Shown here one piece after another: positions 1-11,447 of a stretch of 61,989 bases of DNA (positions within the stretch are counted from its first letter, which is position 1; every line of letters begins with the position of its first letter). This DNA is from Chitinophaga horti (GTDB lineage Bacteria; Bacteroidota; Bacteroidia; Chitinophagales; Chitinophagaceae). The stretch is taken from positions 6,247,501-6,309,489 of the forward strand of contig NZ_CP107006.1 of the NCBI RefSeq assembly GCF_022867795.2, written 5' to 3'. Made by a program: the position numbers and the translations under genes. The notes beneath the pieces are model-generated. The model was not told the origin of the DNA. It worked only from the letters and a program-made list of their open reading frames with translations, and ran no database searches.

Positions 1-339
1 GGTTCGGCTGTTCGCCGATTAAAGTGGCACGTGAACTGGGTTCAGAACGTCGCAAGACAGTTCGGTCCCTATCTGTTGTGATCGTTAGTAAATTGAGAGG
101 ACATGACCTTAGTACGAGAGGACCGGGTCGTACGTACCGCTGGTGTATCTGTTGTGCCGCCAGGTGCAGTGCAGAGTAGCTATGTACGGACAGGATAAAC
201 GCTGAAAGCATCTAAGCGTGAAACCTTCCTTAAGATGAGTTTACTTTTAAGGGTCGTCGGAGACTACGACGTTGATAGGCTACAGGTGTAAAGGTGGTAA
301 CATCAAAGCCGAGTAGTACTAATTGCCCGTAAGCTTTAA
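1..339 (+). rRNA. 23S ribosomal RNA, 3' end (partial)
   Basis: This is the last ~339 nt of a 23S rRNA gene cut by the window edge. It is base-for-base the same, as far as I can read, as positions 3674-4012 of the complete 23S gene downstream. It includes the sarcin-ricin loop (AGTACGAGAGGACCGG) and the terminal GCTTTAA that pairs with the 5' end of 23S. The gene continues upstream of the window. Confidence 0.95.
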
Positions 340-428
340 TTTTATTTTGATATCGTTGTACAACTATTCCCAATATGTAAAATATTAGTCTGAACATGGT
401 CTAAAGATCATAGGATGTAAAGATCTTA

Positions 429-538
<110 letters not shown>

Positions 539-550
539 TTATTTAAGAAA

Positions 551-577
551 AGTCCCGGTGTATGCCGGGACTTTTTC
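551..577 (+). terminator. Rho-independent terminator of the first rRNA unit
   Basis: An 8-bp stem (AGTCCCGG / CCGGGACT) with a short loop is followed by a run of T. It lies directly after the 5S gene. Its sequence is unrelated to the terminator after the second 5S, so the two rRNA units have their own ends. Confidence 0.85.
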
Positions 578-699
578 TTTCTCTATAAGTGGAGGCCGCA
601 CTCAAACAGTCACCTCTGTCTTCTACACAAACACACACAAAGCTCTCATCAAGTCGGAAAAAAGATCTGCCAGATCACTTAAAAAGATCTGAAAGAAAT

Positions 700-730
700 T
701 TTGTTGCAATGCATACAAGCTGTATCTTTG
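700..730 (+). promoter_or_regulatory. rRNA promoter P1 (Bacteroidota type)
   Basis: TTTG at 700-703, a 19-bp spacer and TATCTTTG at 723-730 match the Bacteroidota sigma-A consensus TTTG-N19-TAnnTTTG. Upstream lies a direct repeat AAAAAGATCTG at 659-669 and 681-691, 22 bp apart, which could be an activator or UP-type site. The promoter drives the 23S-5S unit that starts at 1134. Confidence 0.75.
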
Positions 731-861
731 CAGTCCGCTTTGAAAAAAGCAATAATAGCTCTTAAATTATCGTCTTTTAGTTCATCATTACAGGTTGACA
801 ATCAGTCACTTATCATGTAAGTATCACTGAAAAATAATCTCAAAAAAAGATGAAATAAAAG

Positions 862-891
862 TTGGAAGTAATGAAAAGTTTACTACCTTTG
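862..891 (+). promoter_or_regulatory. rRNA promoter P2 (Bacteroidota type)
   Basis: TTG at 862-864, a 19-bp spacer and TACCTTTG at 884-891 form a second Bacteroidota promoter 160 bp after P1. Tandem promoters are usual upstream of rRNA operons. Here they sit about 240 bp before a 23S gene rather than before a 16S gene. Confidence 0.75.
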
Positions 892-1070
892 CACTCCCAT
901 CGAAACAGGGTGGTTCACAAAGAAAAGTTCTTCATTACATAACACAAGATGAAAGGCATCAAATGGATGGCCTTACAGGTTCGCAACCTGCTCATCTGCA
1001 AAAGTTTCTGCCGACAAGGTAATCCGTCACACTGATGAACGATCAGCAAACGGTTGGCCTGGTAAGAAAT

Positions 1071-1095
1071 TAGCTCTTTGACATATTGGGAAACA
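1071..1095 (+). promoter_or_regulatory. boxA-like antitermination site
   Basis: TAGCTCTTTGACATATTGGG resembles the boxA element (core GCTCTTTAACA in E. coli) found in rRNA leaders and in 16S-23S spacers, where the NusB/S10 antitermination complex assembles. It is ~40 nt before the 23S 5' end. In a normal operon one copy lies before 16S and another before 23S; only one is seen here. Confidence 0.6.
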
Positions 1096-1133
1096 AATAG
1101 TTGTATACTCGAAGTATCAATATTTTAAGATTT

Positions 1134-4012
<2,879 letters not shown>

Positions 4013-4101
4013 TTTTATTTTGATATCGTTGTACAACTATTCCCAATATGTAAAATATTAGTCTGAACATGGTCTAAAGATCATAGGATGTAAAGATCTT
4101 A

Positions 4102-4211
<110 letters not shown>

Positions 4212-4217
4212 TTATTT

Positions 4218-4258
4218 AAGAAAGCCTCATCGTGAAAACGGTGAGGCTTTCTTGTTTT
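4218..4258 (+). terminator. Rho-independent terminator of the second rRNA unit
   Basis: A long stem (AAGAAAGCCTCA / TGAGGCTTTCTT) with a GAAAA-containing loop is followed by TGTTTT. It directly follows the second 5S gene and separates it from the SDR gene. Confidence 0.85.
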
Positions 4259-4329
4259 CCCACATATCGTCTGCTACGCATATTCAGTGCGTGGTAATCC
4301 CCGATCTTCACTCCCCAAATAAGAGCCAA

Positions 4330-5301
4330 ATGAAGAAATTAACTGGAAAAATTGCCGTCGTTGCCGGTGCGACGCGCGGCGCAGGCCGCGGTATCGCCTG
4401 CATGTTAGGTGAAGCCGGCGCCACCGTTTATTGCACAGGGCGTAGCTCAAGAAAAAATCCGCCGACTCCCGAACGCCCCGAAACAATTGAAGAAACCGCA
4501 GAAATGGTGACCGCTTACGGCGGGATAGGTATTCCCGTACAGGTAGATCATAGCGATGAAGAACAAGTGCAACAGTTATTTGAACTCATACGCACACAAC
4601 ATGGGAAGATCGACATCCTGGTGAATGATATATGGGGTGGAGATGTGTTAATCGAGTTTGGTAAACCATTCTGGGAGCTAAAACTCGAGAATGGTTTCGC
4701 GGCGATACAGAATGCGATTTTTACCCACCTTATTACCAGCCGATATGCAGTACCCCTCATGTTAGAAAACAAGGGCAGCATCATATTCGAGATCACGGAC
4801 GGCGATGGCTTCTTTTATCGCGGTAACCTGATTTATGACTTCATTAAGACGTCCATAATCAGAGTGGCATTTGGCATGGCACAAGAGCTGCGGCCGCACG
4901 GTGTTACGGCACTCTCCGTTACTCCGGGATTTCTACGCTCAGAAGCTATGCTGGAATTATTCGGTGTTACAGAGGATAACTGGCAGGATGGAGCGAAGAA
5001 AGATAAGAACTTTATCTCCTCAGAAACACCTTACTATGTTGGTAGGGGAGTGGCAGCCTTAGCCAGTGATCCTGATGTGTTCTGCAAGACAGGCCGTGTG
5101 TTCAGTTCATGGGTGTTAGCCCGCGAATACGGATTAGTAGACATTGATGGCAGGCAACCGCTTTGGGATGAACATGTAGAGAAGGAGGCGAAAGCTTACC
5201 GCTACAAAAAGCTTGATGACGCGTTCTACGACTATTGGAAATTCGAAGGCGGCAACAAAGTGCTGGGATTAGAATGGACCGACGAGGAGCAGAAAGCGTA
5301 A
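4330..5301 (+). CDS. SDR family NAD(P)-dependent oxidoreductase
   Basis: A 323-residue short-chain dehydrogenase/reductase. The Rossmann nucleotide-binding motif is GATRGAGRG at residues 13-21, the NNAG-equivalent is NDIWGG at 99-104, and the catalytic Tyr-x-x-x-Lys is YDFIK at 169-173, followed by VTPGF at 198-202. The segment that usually supplies the catalytic Ser reads EITDGDG, so the Ser may be replaced by Thr. Length and motifs resemble the DHRS1-like branch, which is longer than classical 250-residue SDRs; the substrate is unknown. I start at ATG 4330 because the longer open frame runs back through the 5S gene. It is a lone gene between an rRNA terminator and a repeat region, and I see no clear promoter. 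Confidence 0.88.
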   Translation: MKKLTGKIAVVAGATRGAGRGIACMLGEAGATVYCTGRSSRKNPPTPERPETIEETAEMVTAYGGIGIPVQVDHSDEEQVQQLFELIRTQHGKIDILVNDIWGGDVLIEFGKPFWELKLENGFAAIQNAIFTHLITSRYAVPLMLENKGSIIFEITDGDGFFYRGNLIYDFIKTSIIRVAFGMAQELRPHGVTALSVTPGFLRSEAMLELFGVTEDNWQDGAKKDKNFISSETPYYVGRGVAALASDPDVFCKTGRVFSSWVLAREYGLVDIDGRQPLWDEHVEKEAKAYRYKKLDDAFYDYWKFEGGNKVLGLEWTDEEQKA

Positions 5302-5383
5302 AGCAGCTAAAGCGTGGGAAAAAGCCTGAATCTGTCTGACATAAACGGGCGGTATGAAGGTTTTTTTAATGATTGAACAGCCG

Positions 5384-5755
5384 GCGCTATCAAGTACGTA
5401 TAAAGGGTTGTTCATCAGAGATGAATTAGGGGCGCAAGGGGCTTGTTGAACGACTGCTGCGCTATCAGGTACGTATAAAAGGGTTGTTCATCTGAGATGA
5501 ATTAGGCGCGCAAGGGGCTTGTTGAACGACTGCTGCGCTATCAGGTACGTATAAAAGGGTTGTTCATCAGAGATGAACCAGGCGCGCAGAGGCTTCTTGA
5601 ACGACTGCTGCGCTATCAGGTACGTATAAAATGGTTGTTCATCTGATATGAATTAGGGTGCAGGGGCTTCTTGAGCGACTGCTGCGCTATCAAATATCTA
5701 CTAAAGGGAGGCTGTTTTATATGAGATAGATAACGGCGCAAGACTCCCGTAAACG
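5384..5755. repeat. 75-bp tandem repeat, about five units
   Basis: Units begin with GCGCTATC at 5384, 5459, 5535, 5610 and 5684 (periods 75, 76, 75, 74). Units 1-4 are very similar; unit 5 is strongly diverged. Each of the first three units holds an inverted repeat (TTCATCaGAGATGAA type) and a GCGCA...TGCGC pair, so each unit could fold. Traces of the unit also appear just upstream (TTGAACAGCCGGCGCTATC) and in the terminator downstream. No ORF spans it. Confidence 0.9.
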
Positions 5756-5784
5756 CCTAGAAGCCCGATCATCAAATCTAAATA

Positions 5785-5822
5785 AAAGAGGCTGCTCATC
5801 AATTATGAGACAGCCTCTTTCT
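5785..5822. terminator. Bidirectional terminator between SDR and hisS
   Basis: Stem AAAGAGGCTG / CAGCCTCTTT with an internal CTCAT/ATGAG stem, flanked by A-rich and T-rich ends. It lies 16 nt after the hisS stop on the minus strand and also faces the SDR gene. The left arm and loop resemble the neighbouring 75-bp repeat unit. Confidence 0.8.
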
Positions 5823-5837
5823 ATTATCTATCAGTAA

Positions 5838-7196
5838 TTACTGAGCGTTAAAGGGAAAGTCTGTAATTGCTGCTGCAGTTACTTTTTCCTGTTTGCCGGT
5901 GACCATATTTTTGATACTCACCATTCCTTCCTGCGCTTCACTGTCCCCAATAATAGCAACGAAAGGAATCTCGCGCTTGTTCGCATATTTCATCTGCTTG
6001 TCCATCTTGGCATTCTCATGGAACAACTCGGCCGCCACCCCTTTTTCGCGAAGCGCGATAATATGTTGATAGGCCGTTTTGATATGTTGGTCGCCTGTGT
6101 ACAGGAATATCACTTTTGTCGATTGCTGCGCTGTAGCGGGGAAGAGTTGCATTTCTTCCAATACATCGTAAATGCGATCTACACCAAAAGAAATTCCGAC
6201 GCCTGAAAGACCGGGTAAGCCAAACAATCCTGTGAGATCATCATAACGTCCACCGCCGCCAATGCTGCCGATCTTTACTACTTCCGGGGCGCGTGCTTCG
6301 ATGATGATGCCAGTGTAGTAATTCAAACCGCGGGCCAGGGTAAGATCAATTACGGGATGGCTGCTGTAGGTCGTTAATTCGTTGTTGAGTACAAATGTTA
6401 GTTCCTCAATGCCCTTAAGGCCAGTGGGAGAGTCTTTCAATACTTCCTTCAGGCGTTCGAGCTTTTCGTCGTTTGTACCATCGATAGAAATGAAGTCTTC
6501 TACGATCGCAACTTCAGCTTCGTTTAAACCACGGTCAGTCAGCTCTTTTCTAACACCTTCGATGCCGATTTTATCGAGCTTATCGATCGAGATGGTAATA
6601 TCAGTCAGTAAGTCGGGGCGTTTAACAAGTTCGGCCAGGCCACCCAGTATTTTACGATTGTTTACGCGCAGGGCAAAACCCTGCAGTCCCAGTTTAGTGA
6701 ATACCGTATCGTAAATCTTGAGGAGTTCGATTTCGTTGATCAGGGAGGAACTACCCACCACGTCCGCATCACACTGATAAAATTCGCGGTAACGACCACG
6801 TGCGGGACGATCACCACGCCAAACCGGCTGAATCTGGTAGCGTTTGAATGGAAAGGTGAGTTCGTTCTGGTTCATTACCACATAACGGGCGAACGGAATC
6901 GTGAGATCATACTTCAACGCTTTTTCGCAAAGCAGATTGCCCAGTTCGCGGCTGTCCTTTGCTTGTTGCGCACGACCGAGAATATCACCGTTGTCAAGGA
7001 TCTTGAAGATCAGTTTATCGCCTTCCTCCCCATACTTCCCGTTAAGTGTGGTAAGGTTTTCCATCGCTGGTGTTTCCAAAGGTTGGAAGCCAAACAGCTC
7101 GAATGTATTACGAATGGTTTGCAGTATATAGTTTCTTTTTCTTACCACCGCAGGGCCAAAATCACGGGTACCTTTGGGTATGCTGGGTTTTACCAT
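5838..7196 (-). CDS. hisS: Histidine--tRNA ligase
   Basis: A 452-residue class II aminoacyl-tRNA synthetase that charges tRNA-His in the cytoplasm. It starts with the PKGTRDFGP motif (residues 7-15). Motif 2 lies at 127-145 (RGDRPARGRYREFYQCDAD), the histidine-binding motif LARGLNYYTG at 287-296, GGGGRYDDL at 313-321 and motif 3 GVGISFGVDRI at 332-342. A C-terminal anticodon-binding domain follows from about 355. Length is in the normal range for the family. The start ATG at 7196 is 31 nt after the phosphatase stop, so the two genes are probably one minus-strand transcription unit ending at the 5785-5822 terminator. Confidence 0.97.
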   Translation of the reverse strand: MVKPSIPKGTRDFGPAVVRKRNYILQTIRNTFELFGFQPLETPAMENLTTLNGKYGEEGDKLIFKILDNGDILGRAQQAKDSRELGNLLCEKALKYDLTIPFARYVVMNQNELTFPFKRYQIQPVWRGDRPARGRYREFYQCDADVVGSSSLINEIELLKIYDTVFTKLGLQGFALRVNNRKILGGLAELVKRPDLLTDITISIDKLDKIGIEGVRKELTDRGLNEAEVAIVEDFISIDGTNDEKLERLKEVLKDSPTGLKGIEELTFVLNNELTTYSSHPVIDLTLARGLNYYTGIIIEARAPEVVKIGSIGGGGRYDDLTGLFGLPGLSGVGISFGVDRIYDVLEEMQLFPATAQQSTKVIFLYTGDQHIKTAYQHIIALREKGVAAELFHENAKMDKQMKYANKREIPFVAIIGDSEAQEGMVSIKNMVTGKQEKVTAAAITDFPFNAQ

Positions 7197-7227
7197 TATT
7201 ATAAATTATACGCGTTTAACAGATTGT

Positions 7228-7674
7228 TTATTTAGAATATTCAGCAGCTGTAACGATTCGTTTGCAGCCATTGAGGATGAGCTGATACACGGGCTCGAAC
7301 AACGCATCGTCGTACCAGGGATCGGGAACCGGTTGTTGTTGATCCAATAAGAGCTGCACCTTATTACGATCTTCTTCGCTGCGGCTCTTACCCAATACAT
7401 CTCTGTAGTTGTTAAGGTCCATCACGAAAATGCGATCGAAGTTGTCGAAGTCGGCAGTTTGGAACTGTCGGCCGCGGAGACCGGAGATATCGATGCCATG
7501 CTTGCGGGCTACCTGTACTGAACGGGGATCGGGGGGATCACCAACGTGCCAGTTGCCTGTTCCGGCAGAATCTACCGTCCACCCAAGCCGCTGCTCAGTC
7601 GCGAGGTGTCTCATAATGCCTTCTGCCAGCGGCGATCGGCAGATATTTCCCAGGCACACCATCAAAATTCTCAT
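7228..7674 (-). CDS. Low-molecular-weight protein-tyrosine-phosphatase
   Basis: A 148-residue LMW-PTP. The P-loop CLGNICRS begins near the N-terminus with the nucleophile Cys7 and the phosphate-binding Arg13. The general acid is Asp118 in the DPWYDD motif (118-123). Such enzymes dephosphorylate phosphotyrosine proteins, often BY-kinases of polysaccharide export; no such kinase gene is in this window, so the partner is unknown. It lies directly upstream of hisS (31-nt gap) and has a TAGGTTTG -7 element upstream, so it is likely the first gene of a two-gene operon. Confidence 0.93.
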   Translation of the reverse strand: MRILMVCLGNICRSPLAEGIMRHLATEQRLGWTVDSAGTGNWHVGDPPDPRSVQVARKHGIDISGLRGRQFQTADFDNFDRIFVMDLNNYRDVLGKSRSEEDRNKVQLLLDQQQPVPDPWYDDALFEPVYQLILNGCKRIVTAAEYSK

Positions 7675-7718
7675 CGTAAAAATTCTTTTTTGTGCCTATC
7701 ACAAGGCTTTTCCAGGCG

Positions 7719-7726
7719 CAAACCTA
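7719..7726 (-). promoter_or_regulatory. Predicted -7 element of the phosphatase-hisS operon
   Basis: On the minus strand TAGGTTTG matches the Bacteroidota TAnnTTTG element, about 45 nt before the phosphatase ATG. The -33 box is weak, so this is a moderate prediction. Confidence 0.45.
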
Positions 7727-7832
7727 CATGTTTTTCAGGTAAGTGCATAGTAAACGTACGTGCTCCCTGGCGCTGGCGATATGGAAATGTGCAGGCTGCG
7801 CATCTTAATATAAACACCTTATTCCGCGACTC

Positions 7833-8078
7833 ATGAAAGCAAAATCTTTACATAGTAAGAAAATCGATAAAATAAATAGCTGGAGGATACAGCGACTCGC
7901 ACGGCTACATGCTTTTTATCGCCGGCTCATGTATCGCTTCTCGGGTGTCGCAATGTTTTCGGTATTACTGACGGTTTTAATGACAGGTCCTTACGCTTGC
8001 GTGAAAATCGACATGATTAAAAAAGCACCGACAGTTAAACCGAAAGTGAATAGTTCAATTTCGATTTCCGGTAGGTAA
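7833..8078 (+). CDS. Hypothetical protein, single predicted membrane segment
   Basis: An 81-residue ORF. The N-terminal half is very basic (many Lys and Arg) and is followed by one hydrophobic stretch, about residues 38-55, then a Lys/Ser-rich tail. I do not recognise the family. No promoter or Shine-Dalgarno sequence is evident, and the gene is isolated between the divergent phosphatase gene and the small membrane protein gene. It could be a spurious ORF. Confidence 0.3.
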   Translation: MKAKSLHSKKIDKINSWRIQRLARLHAFYRRLMYRFSGVAMFSVLLTVLMTGPYACVKIDMIKKAPTVKPKVNSSISISGR

Positions 8079-8243
8079 GATAAGTCAGCCGTCAACAACA
8101 GCGGTTTCAGAAGGTAAAAAACAAGCTCCGCTGGTCGCCCGCCAGGATAGGTGGTAAATTTAAAAGTGATATTTTAACCTTCCTATAAAGTTTATACTAG
8201 TTAATTAAAACTATTTTTTTGTATACTTGTAATTCGCAGAACT

Positions 8244-8483
8244 ATGCAAAACGAAGGATCATACAGCAACAACGAAAGAAGAAACTTGCAATACCGCCCT
8301 ATCGGGGAAGTGGTACGGGGAATATTTTTTATTCTCTTTGGGCTTTTTGCCTTTTTTGCAGAACAGTTAGGAATGGGCGAGTTTAGGTTGCCGACCAATG
8401 TCATCTATATAGTAGGAGGAATCCTATGCGCATACGGCCTGTTCCGTGTGATCAATGGCGCGAGGAAATTATTATCTAAATAA
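8244..8483 (+). CDS. Small two-helix membrane protein, unknown function
   Basis: A 79-residue protein. A polar N-terminus (about 20 residues) is followed by two hydrophobic segments, about residues 23-42 (VVRGIFFILFGLFAFF) and 50-70 (NVIYIVGGILCAYGLF), and a short basic C-terminus. This is consistent with a small inner-membrane protein with a helical hairpin. A degenerate -7 element (TATACTTG) lies ~20 nt before the ATG. The stop is 17 nt before the PstS-like gene, so the two are likely co-transcribed, which hints at a shared envelope role. I cannot name the family. Confidence 0.7.
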   Translation: MQNEGSYSNNERRNLQYRPIGEVVRGIFFILFGLFAFFAEQLGMGEFRLPTNVIYIVGGILCAYGLFRVINGARKLLSK

Positions 8484-8500
8484 GCGAAAGGGAAACTAGT

Positions 8501-9415
8501 ATGAAATTGAGGTTTAACTACCGGACGGGCATTTTATTGCTATTGGCGACCGCATCGTTCTTGATTGCTTGCTCGGATAATAAATCCGTTAAAAAACAAG
8601 ATACACCAACATCGGGCGAGATCCGTATCTCGGTAGATGAAACGTTTAAACCATTGATGGAAGCGGAACTGAAGGTATTTCAGTCGATATACCCGAAAAC
8701 GCACATCACTGCAGAATATAAGCCGGAAGCAGATTGTTTCAAAGATCTGTTCAGCGACAGTTCCCGTATGATTATAGTAACACGGGAGCTGAATAATGAG
8801 GAGAAGGAGTATTTCAAAAAGGTGAACATCAAGCCAAGAAGTATGCTACTGGCCTGGGACGCACTGGCGCTGGTAACGAATAATGAAAATCCTGACTCGA
8901 TCTTTACAATGCAACAGGTGCGCGAGATCATGGCAGGTACCAGCCAGCGTAAATGGCAGCTGGTGTTTGACAATGAAAAATCCAGCACGGTGAGGTTCAT
9001 TGTCGACTCGATCAACAAAGGCAAACCTTTACCACCGCAGACCATGTCTGCCAAAGGAAATGCAGAGGTGATCGACTATGTTTCAAAGAATAAAGACGCG
9101 ATAGGCGTAATTGGTGTGAACTGGATTTCAGATACGGACGATTACGAAGCTATCGAGTTTACGAATAAAGTAAATGTGGTGAAGGTACGTGCCGACTATG
9201 GGTCTGAATTTGTACAGCCTTACCAACTTTATATTGCATCGAGATCTTATCCCTTAGTGAGAGGAATGTTTTTCATTCTCAAAGAACCGCACCAGGGGCT
9301 GGGTTCAGGGTTCGCCACTTTTCTCGGAAGCCAGGAAGGCCAACTGTTGATCAGGCGATTTAAATTATTCCCGGCCCGCTCGAATGTGGTGTTCAGGGAT
9401 GCGACCATAAAATAA
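8501..9415 (+). CDS. PstS-like substrate-binding lipoprotein
   Basis: A 304-residue protein with a lipoprotein signal peptide (hydrophobic residues 11-23, lipobox LIAC with Cys24). The mature part looks like a PstS-type periplasmic binding fold (PBP-like domain): it begins GEIRISVDETFKPLMEAEL and contains SPTH-like and GVIGVNWI segments typical of such folds. No ABC permease or ATPase gene is adjacent. In Bacteroidota, genes of this kind are often found next to TPR-protein genes in energised-transport (TonB/ExbBD) neighbourhoods; that link here is inference. The next gene starts 41 nt downstream, so a small-protein/PstS-like/TPR operon is likely. Substrate not determinable; phosphate is the default family guess. 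Confidence 0.75.
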   Translation: MKLRFNYRTGILLLLATASFLIACSDNKSVKKQDTPTSGEIRISVDETFKPLMEAELKVFQSIYPKTHITAEYKPEADCFKDLFSDSSRMIIVTRELNNEEKEYFKKVNIKPRSMLLAWDALALVTNNENPDSIFTMQQVREIMAGTSQRKWQLVFDNEKSSTVRFIVDSINKGKPLPPQTMSAKGNAEVIDYVSKNKDAIGVIGVNWISDTDDYEAIEFTNKVNVVKVRADYGSEFVQPYQLYIASRSYPLVRGMFFILKEPHQGLGSGFATFLGSQEGQLLIRRFKLFPARSNVVFRDATIK

Positions 9416-9456
9416 AAGCTAAACACATAAACACAACTTTAAAAAACCGATTGCTC

Positions 9457-11196
9457 ATGAACAGAAAGAACTGTTTGATTGCTGCGTTGCTTTGCCTTTC
9501 CGGTAGTGCAATGGCCCAATCTGTAGAAGACGGGCTGAAGAATTTGTACTACGAAAAGTACCAATCTGCGAAGCAGGATTTTGAAAAGGTGATAGCCGCG
9601 AAACCTACTGAAGACAAGGCTTACTATTACCTGGGTATTGCGGAACTCGGCCTGGAAAACAAAGCTGGTGCTGTAGCAGCATTTCAGAAAGGACTTACTG
9701 CTGTACCTAACTCGCCATTGTTAACTGCCGGTTTAGGCCGCATTGACCTGATCGATGGTAAAGTAGAAGCAGCAAAACAAAAGTTTGAGGCTGCCAGCAC
9801 AGCAACTGAAGGCCGCAATGGCGACGTGGCCCGCGCTATCGCTGATGCTAACTCAGAAATAAAAGGCGGCGACAGGGGTTATGCACTTTCCGTAATGGAA
9901 AAACTGCTGAACAACGAAGGCCGTAAAAAGAAAGAAGTATACAACGCAACAGCTGCTGATTACATCGAGCTGGGCGACGCATACAGAATGCTGGGTGGTG
10001 AAAACGGCGGTAAAGCCATCACTACTTACGAAAAGGCACTGGAGCTGGACGCGAAAAACGCAGAAGCAGTAACCAAACAAGGTATTGTTAACTACAACGC
10101 CCGTTTGCTGCAAGACGCTGTTGCTTCCTGGACTAATGCTACCAATATGGACCCGAACTATGCACCGGCATTCCAGGAGCTGTTTGAGTTCTACTTCACA
10201 CCGAAGCCCAACCAGTTTTCTGTAGAACATGCTAAAAACTACCTGCAGAAATACCTGGCAGTAGCTGACCCGGCCGATAAACTTAAAAACCAATACTGGC
10301 TGGCGTACATGAGCTACCTGAGTAACGATTACGCTGATGCTATCGCGAAAGGAACGGCTGCACTGGCAGAGGCGAATGAAGTGTACAAGCCTAAATTTTC
10401 GAGGCTCGTTGGATTGTCTCACCTCCTGAAAGGCGACTCTCTCACGGCACTCAAAGTTGCGGAAGATTATGCAAAATCTGTAGGCGAAGACAAACTCGAA
10501 GCACAGGATTATAAACTGATGCAGCAGATCTACGGAAAACTGCAATCCGCTGATTCTGCCACTCAGGCATCTTATACCCAGAAATCACTGGATTACCTGG
10601 AAAAATATGCAGAGGCAGACACTTCACGCGATGCAGAAAAATATATTACAGTAGCGGAAGCTTACAAAGCTGCAAATGCTTTAAGAAGAGCAGGCGACTG
10701 GTACACAAAAGCACTGGAAGCTAAAATAACTAATAAAGATCAGGTGAGCGCAATGGATTATTATAACCCAGGTAACGCTTACTACTATGGTAGCGCGGGT
10801 GGTACAGACACCGCTGCTCTGGATAAATCTCTGGCAGCATTCGCTTTACTGGCTGAAAAGTATCCTGATATCACTACTGGTCACTACTGGTCTGGCCGCG
10901 CTGCTGCTGCGAAAGACGTAGAAGCTAAAAGTGGTATTGCTAAGCCTTACTTCGAGAAATACATCTCTATGGCTGAAGGCGATCCGGCTAAAAACAAAAC
11001 AGGTCTGATTACTGCTTACACCTACCTGATGGTATACTATTACAACCTGGAGGATAAAGCAAACCTGAAATCTTACATCGACAAAATTCTCCCACTGGAC
11101 CCAGAAAATGGTACGGTGAAGGCGATCAACGATGCGATGAGCAAAACAACCGCAGCTCCTGCTAAAACTAGCGCAGCGGGTACTAAAGGAAAGTAA
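9457..11196 (+). CDS. Secreted TPR-repeat protein 1
   Basis: A 579-residue protein with a Sec signal peptide (cleavage expected after AMA, near residue 20, giving mature Gln-start). The N-terminal half contains TPR units (for example YYYLGIAELGLEN and a further ADYIELGDAYRMLGGENGGKA segment), and helical repeats continue to a low-complexity Ala/Thr/Lys tail. TPR proteins serve as periplasmic scaffolds; the partner is not known. The start is ATG 9457; an in-frame TTG six bases upstream is less likely. It follows the PstS-like lipoprotein by 41 nt and is followed by a terminator. Its neighbour at 11448 is a paralog with the same layout. Confidence 0.85.
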   Translation: MNRKNCLIAALLCLSGSAMAQSVEDGLKNLYYEKYQSAKQDFEKVIAAKPTEDKAYYYLGIAELGLENKAGAVAAFQKGLTAVPNSPLLTAGLGRIDLIDGKVEAAKQKFEAASTATEGRNGDVARAIADANSEIKGGDRGYALSVMEKLLNNEGRKKKEVYNATAADYIELGDAYRMLGGENGGKAITTYEKALELDAKNAEAVTKQGIVNYNARLLQDAVASWTNATNMDPNYAPAFQELFEFYFTPKPNQFSVEHAKNYLQKYLAVADPADKLKNQYWLAYMSYLSNDYADAIAKGTAALAEANEVYKPKFSRLVGLSHLLKGDSLTALKVAEDYAKSVGEDKLEAQDYKLMQQIYGKLQSADSATQASYTQKSLDYLEKYAEADTSRDAEKYITVAEAYKAANALRRAGDWYTKALEAKITNKDQVSAMDYYNPGNAYYYGSAGGTDTAALDKSLAAFALLAEKYPDITTGHYWSGRAAAAKDVEAKSGIAKPYFEKYISMAEGDPAKNKTGLITAYTYLMVYYYNLEDKANLKSYIDKILPLDPENGTVKAINDAMSKTTAAPAKTSAAGTKGK

Positions 11197-11217
11197 TCGA
11201 TAACTATTCCATATAGA

Positions 11218-11250
11218 GAGCAGCGTCCACCAGGGGCGCTGCTCTTTTTT
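11218..11250 (+). terminator. Terminator after TPR protein 1
   Basis: Stem GAGCAGCG-TCC / GGGCGCTGCTC followed by TTTTTT. It closes the 8244-11196 unit, so the second TPR gene probably has its own promoter. Confidence 0.8.
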
Positions 11251-11447
11251 ATGCAGTAAAATGAAATTTTAACTAAACCGCAACCTTTCCAGCGTATTGA
11301 CGGGCCATTTTGGCATGTTTTTTTAGATATAATTGAAATCTTTCCAGCTTTTTGACCAGCTTTTCAAAATTTGTTAAATTAAAGGGTAGATAGGATAGAC
11401 TATACCGTGGAAAGGATTTTAAGGAAAACCATTAAACCGATTAATTC

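Noticed and set aside
960..1010. Possible tRNA (ACAGGTTCGCAACCTGC T-arm-like hairpin)
   Set aside because: The loop lacks the conserved A58 pattern, and no acceptor, D or anticodon arm can be fitted.
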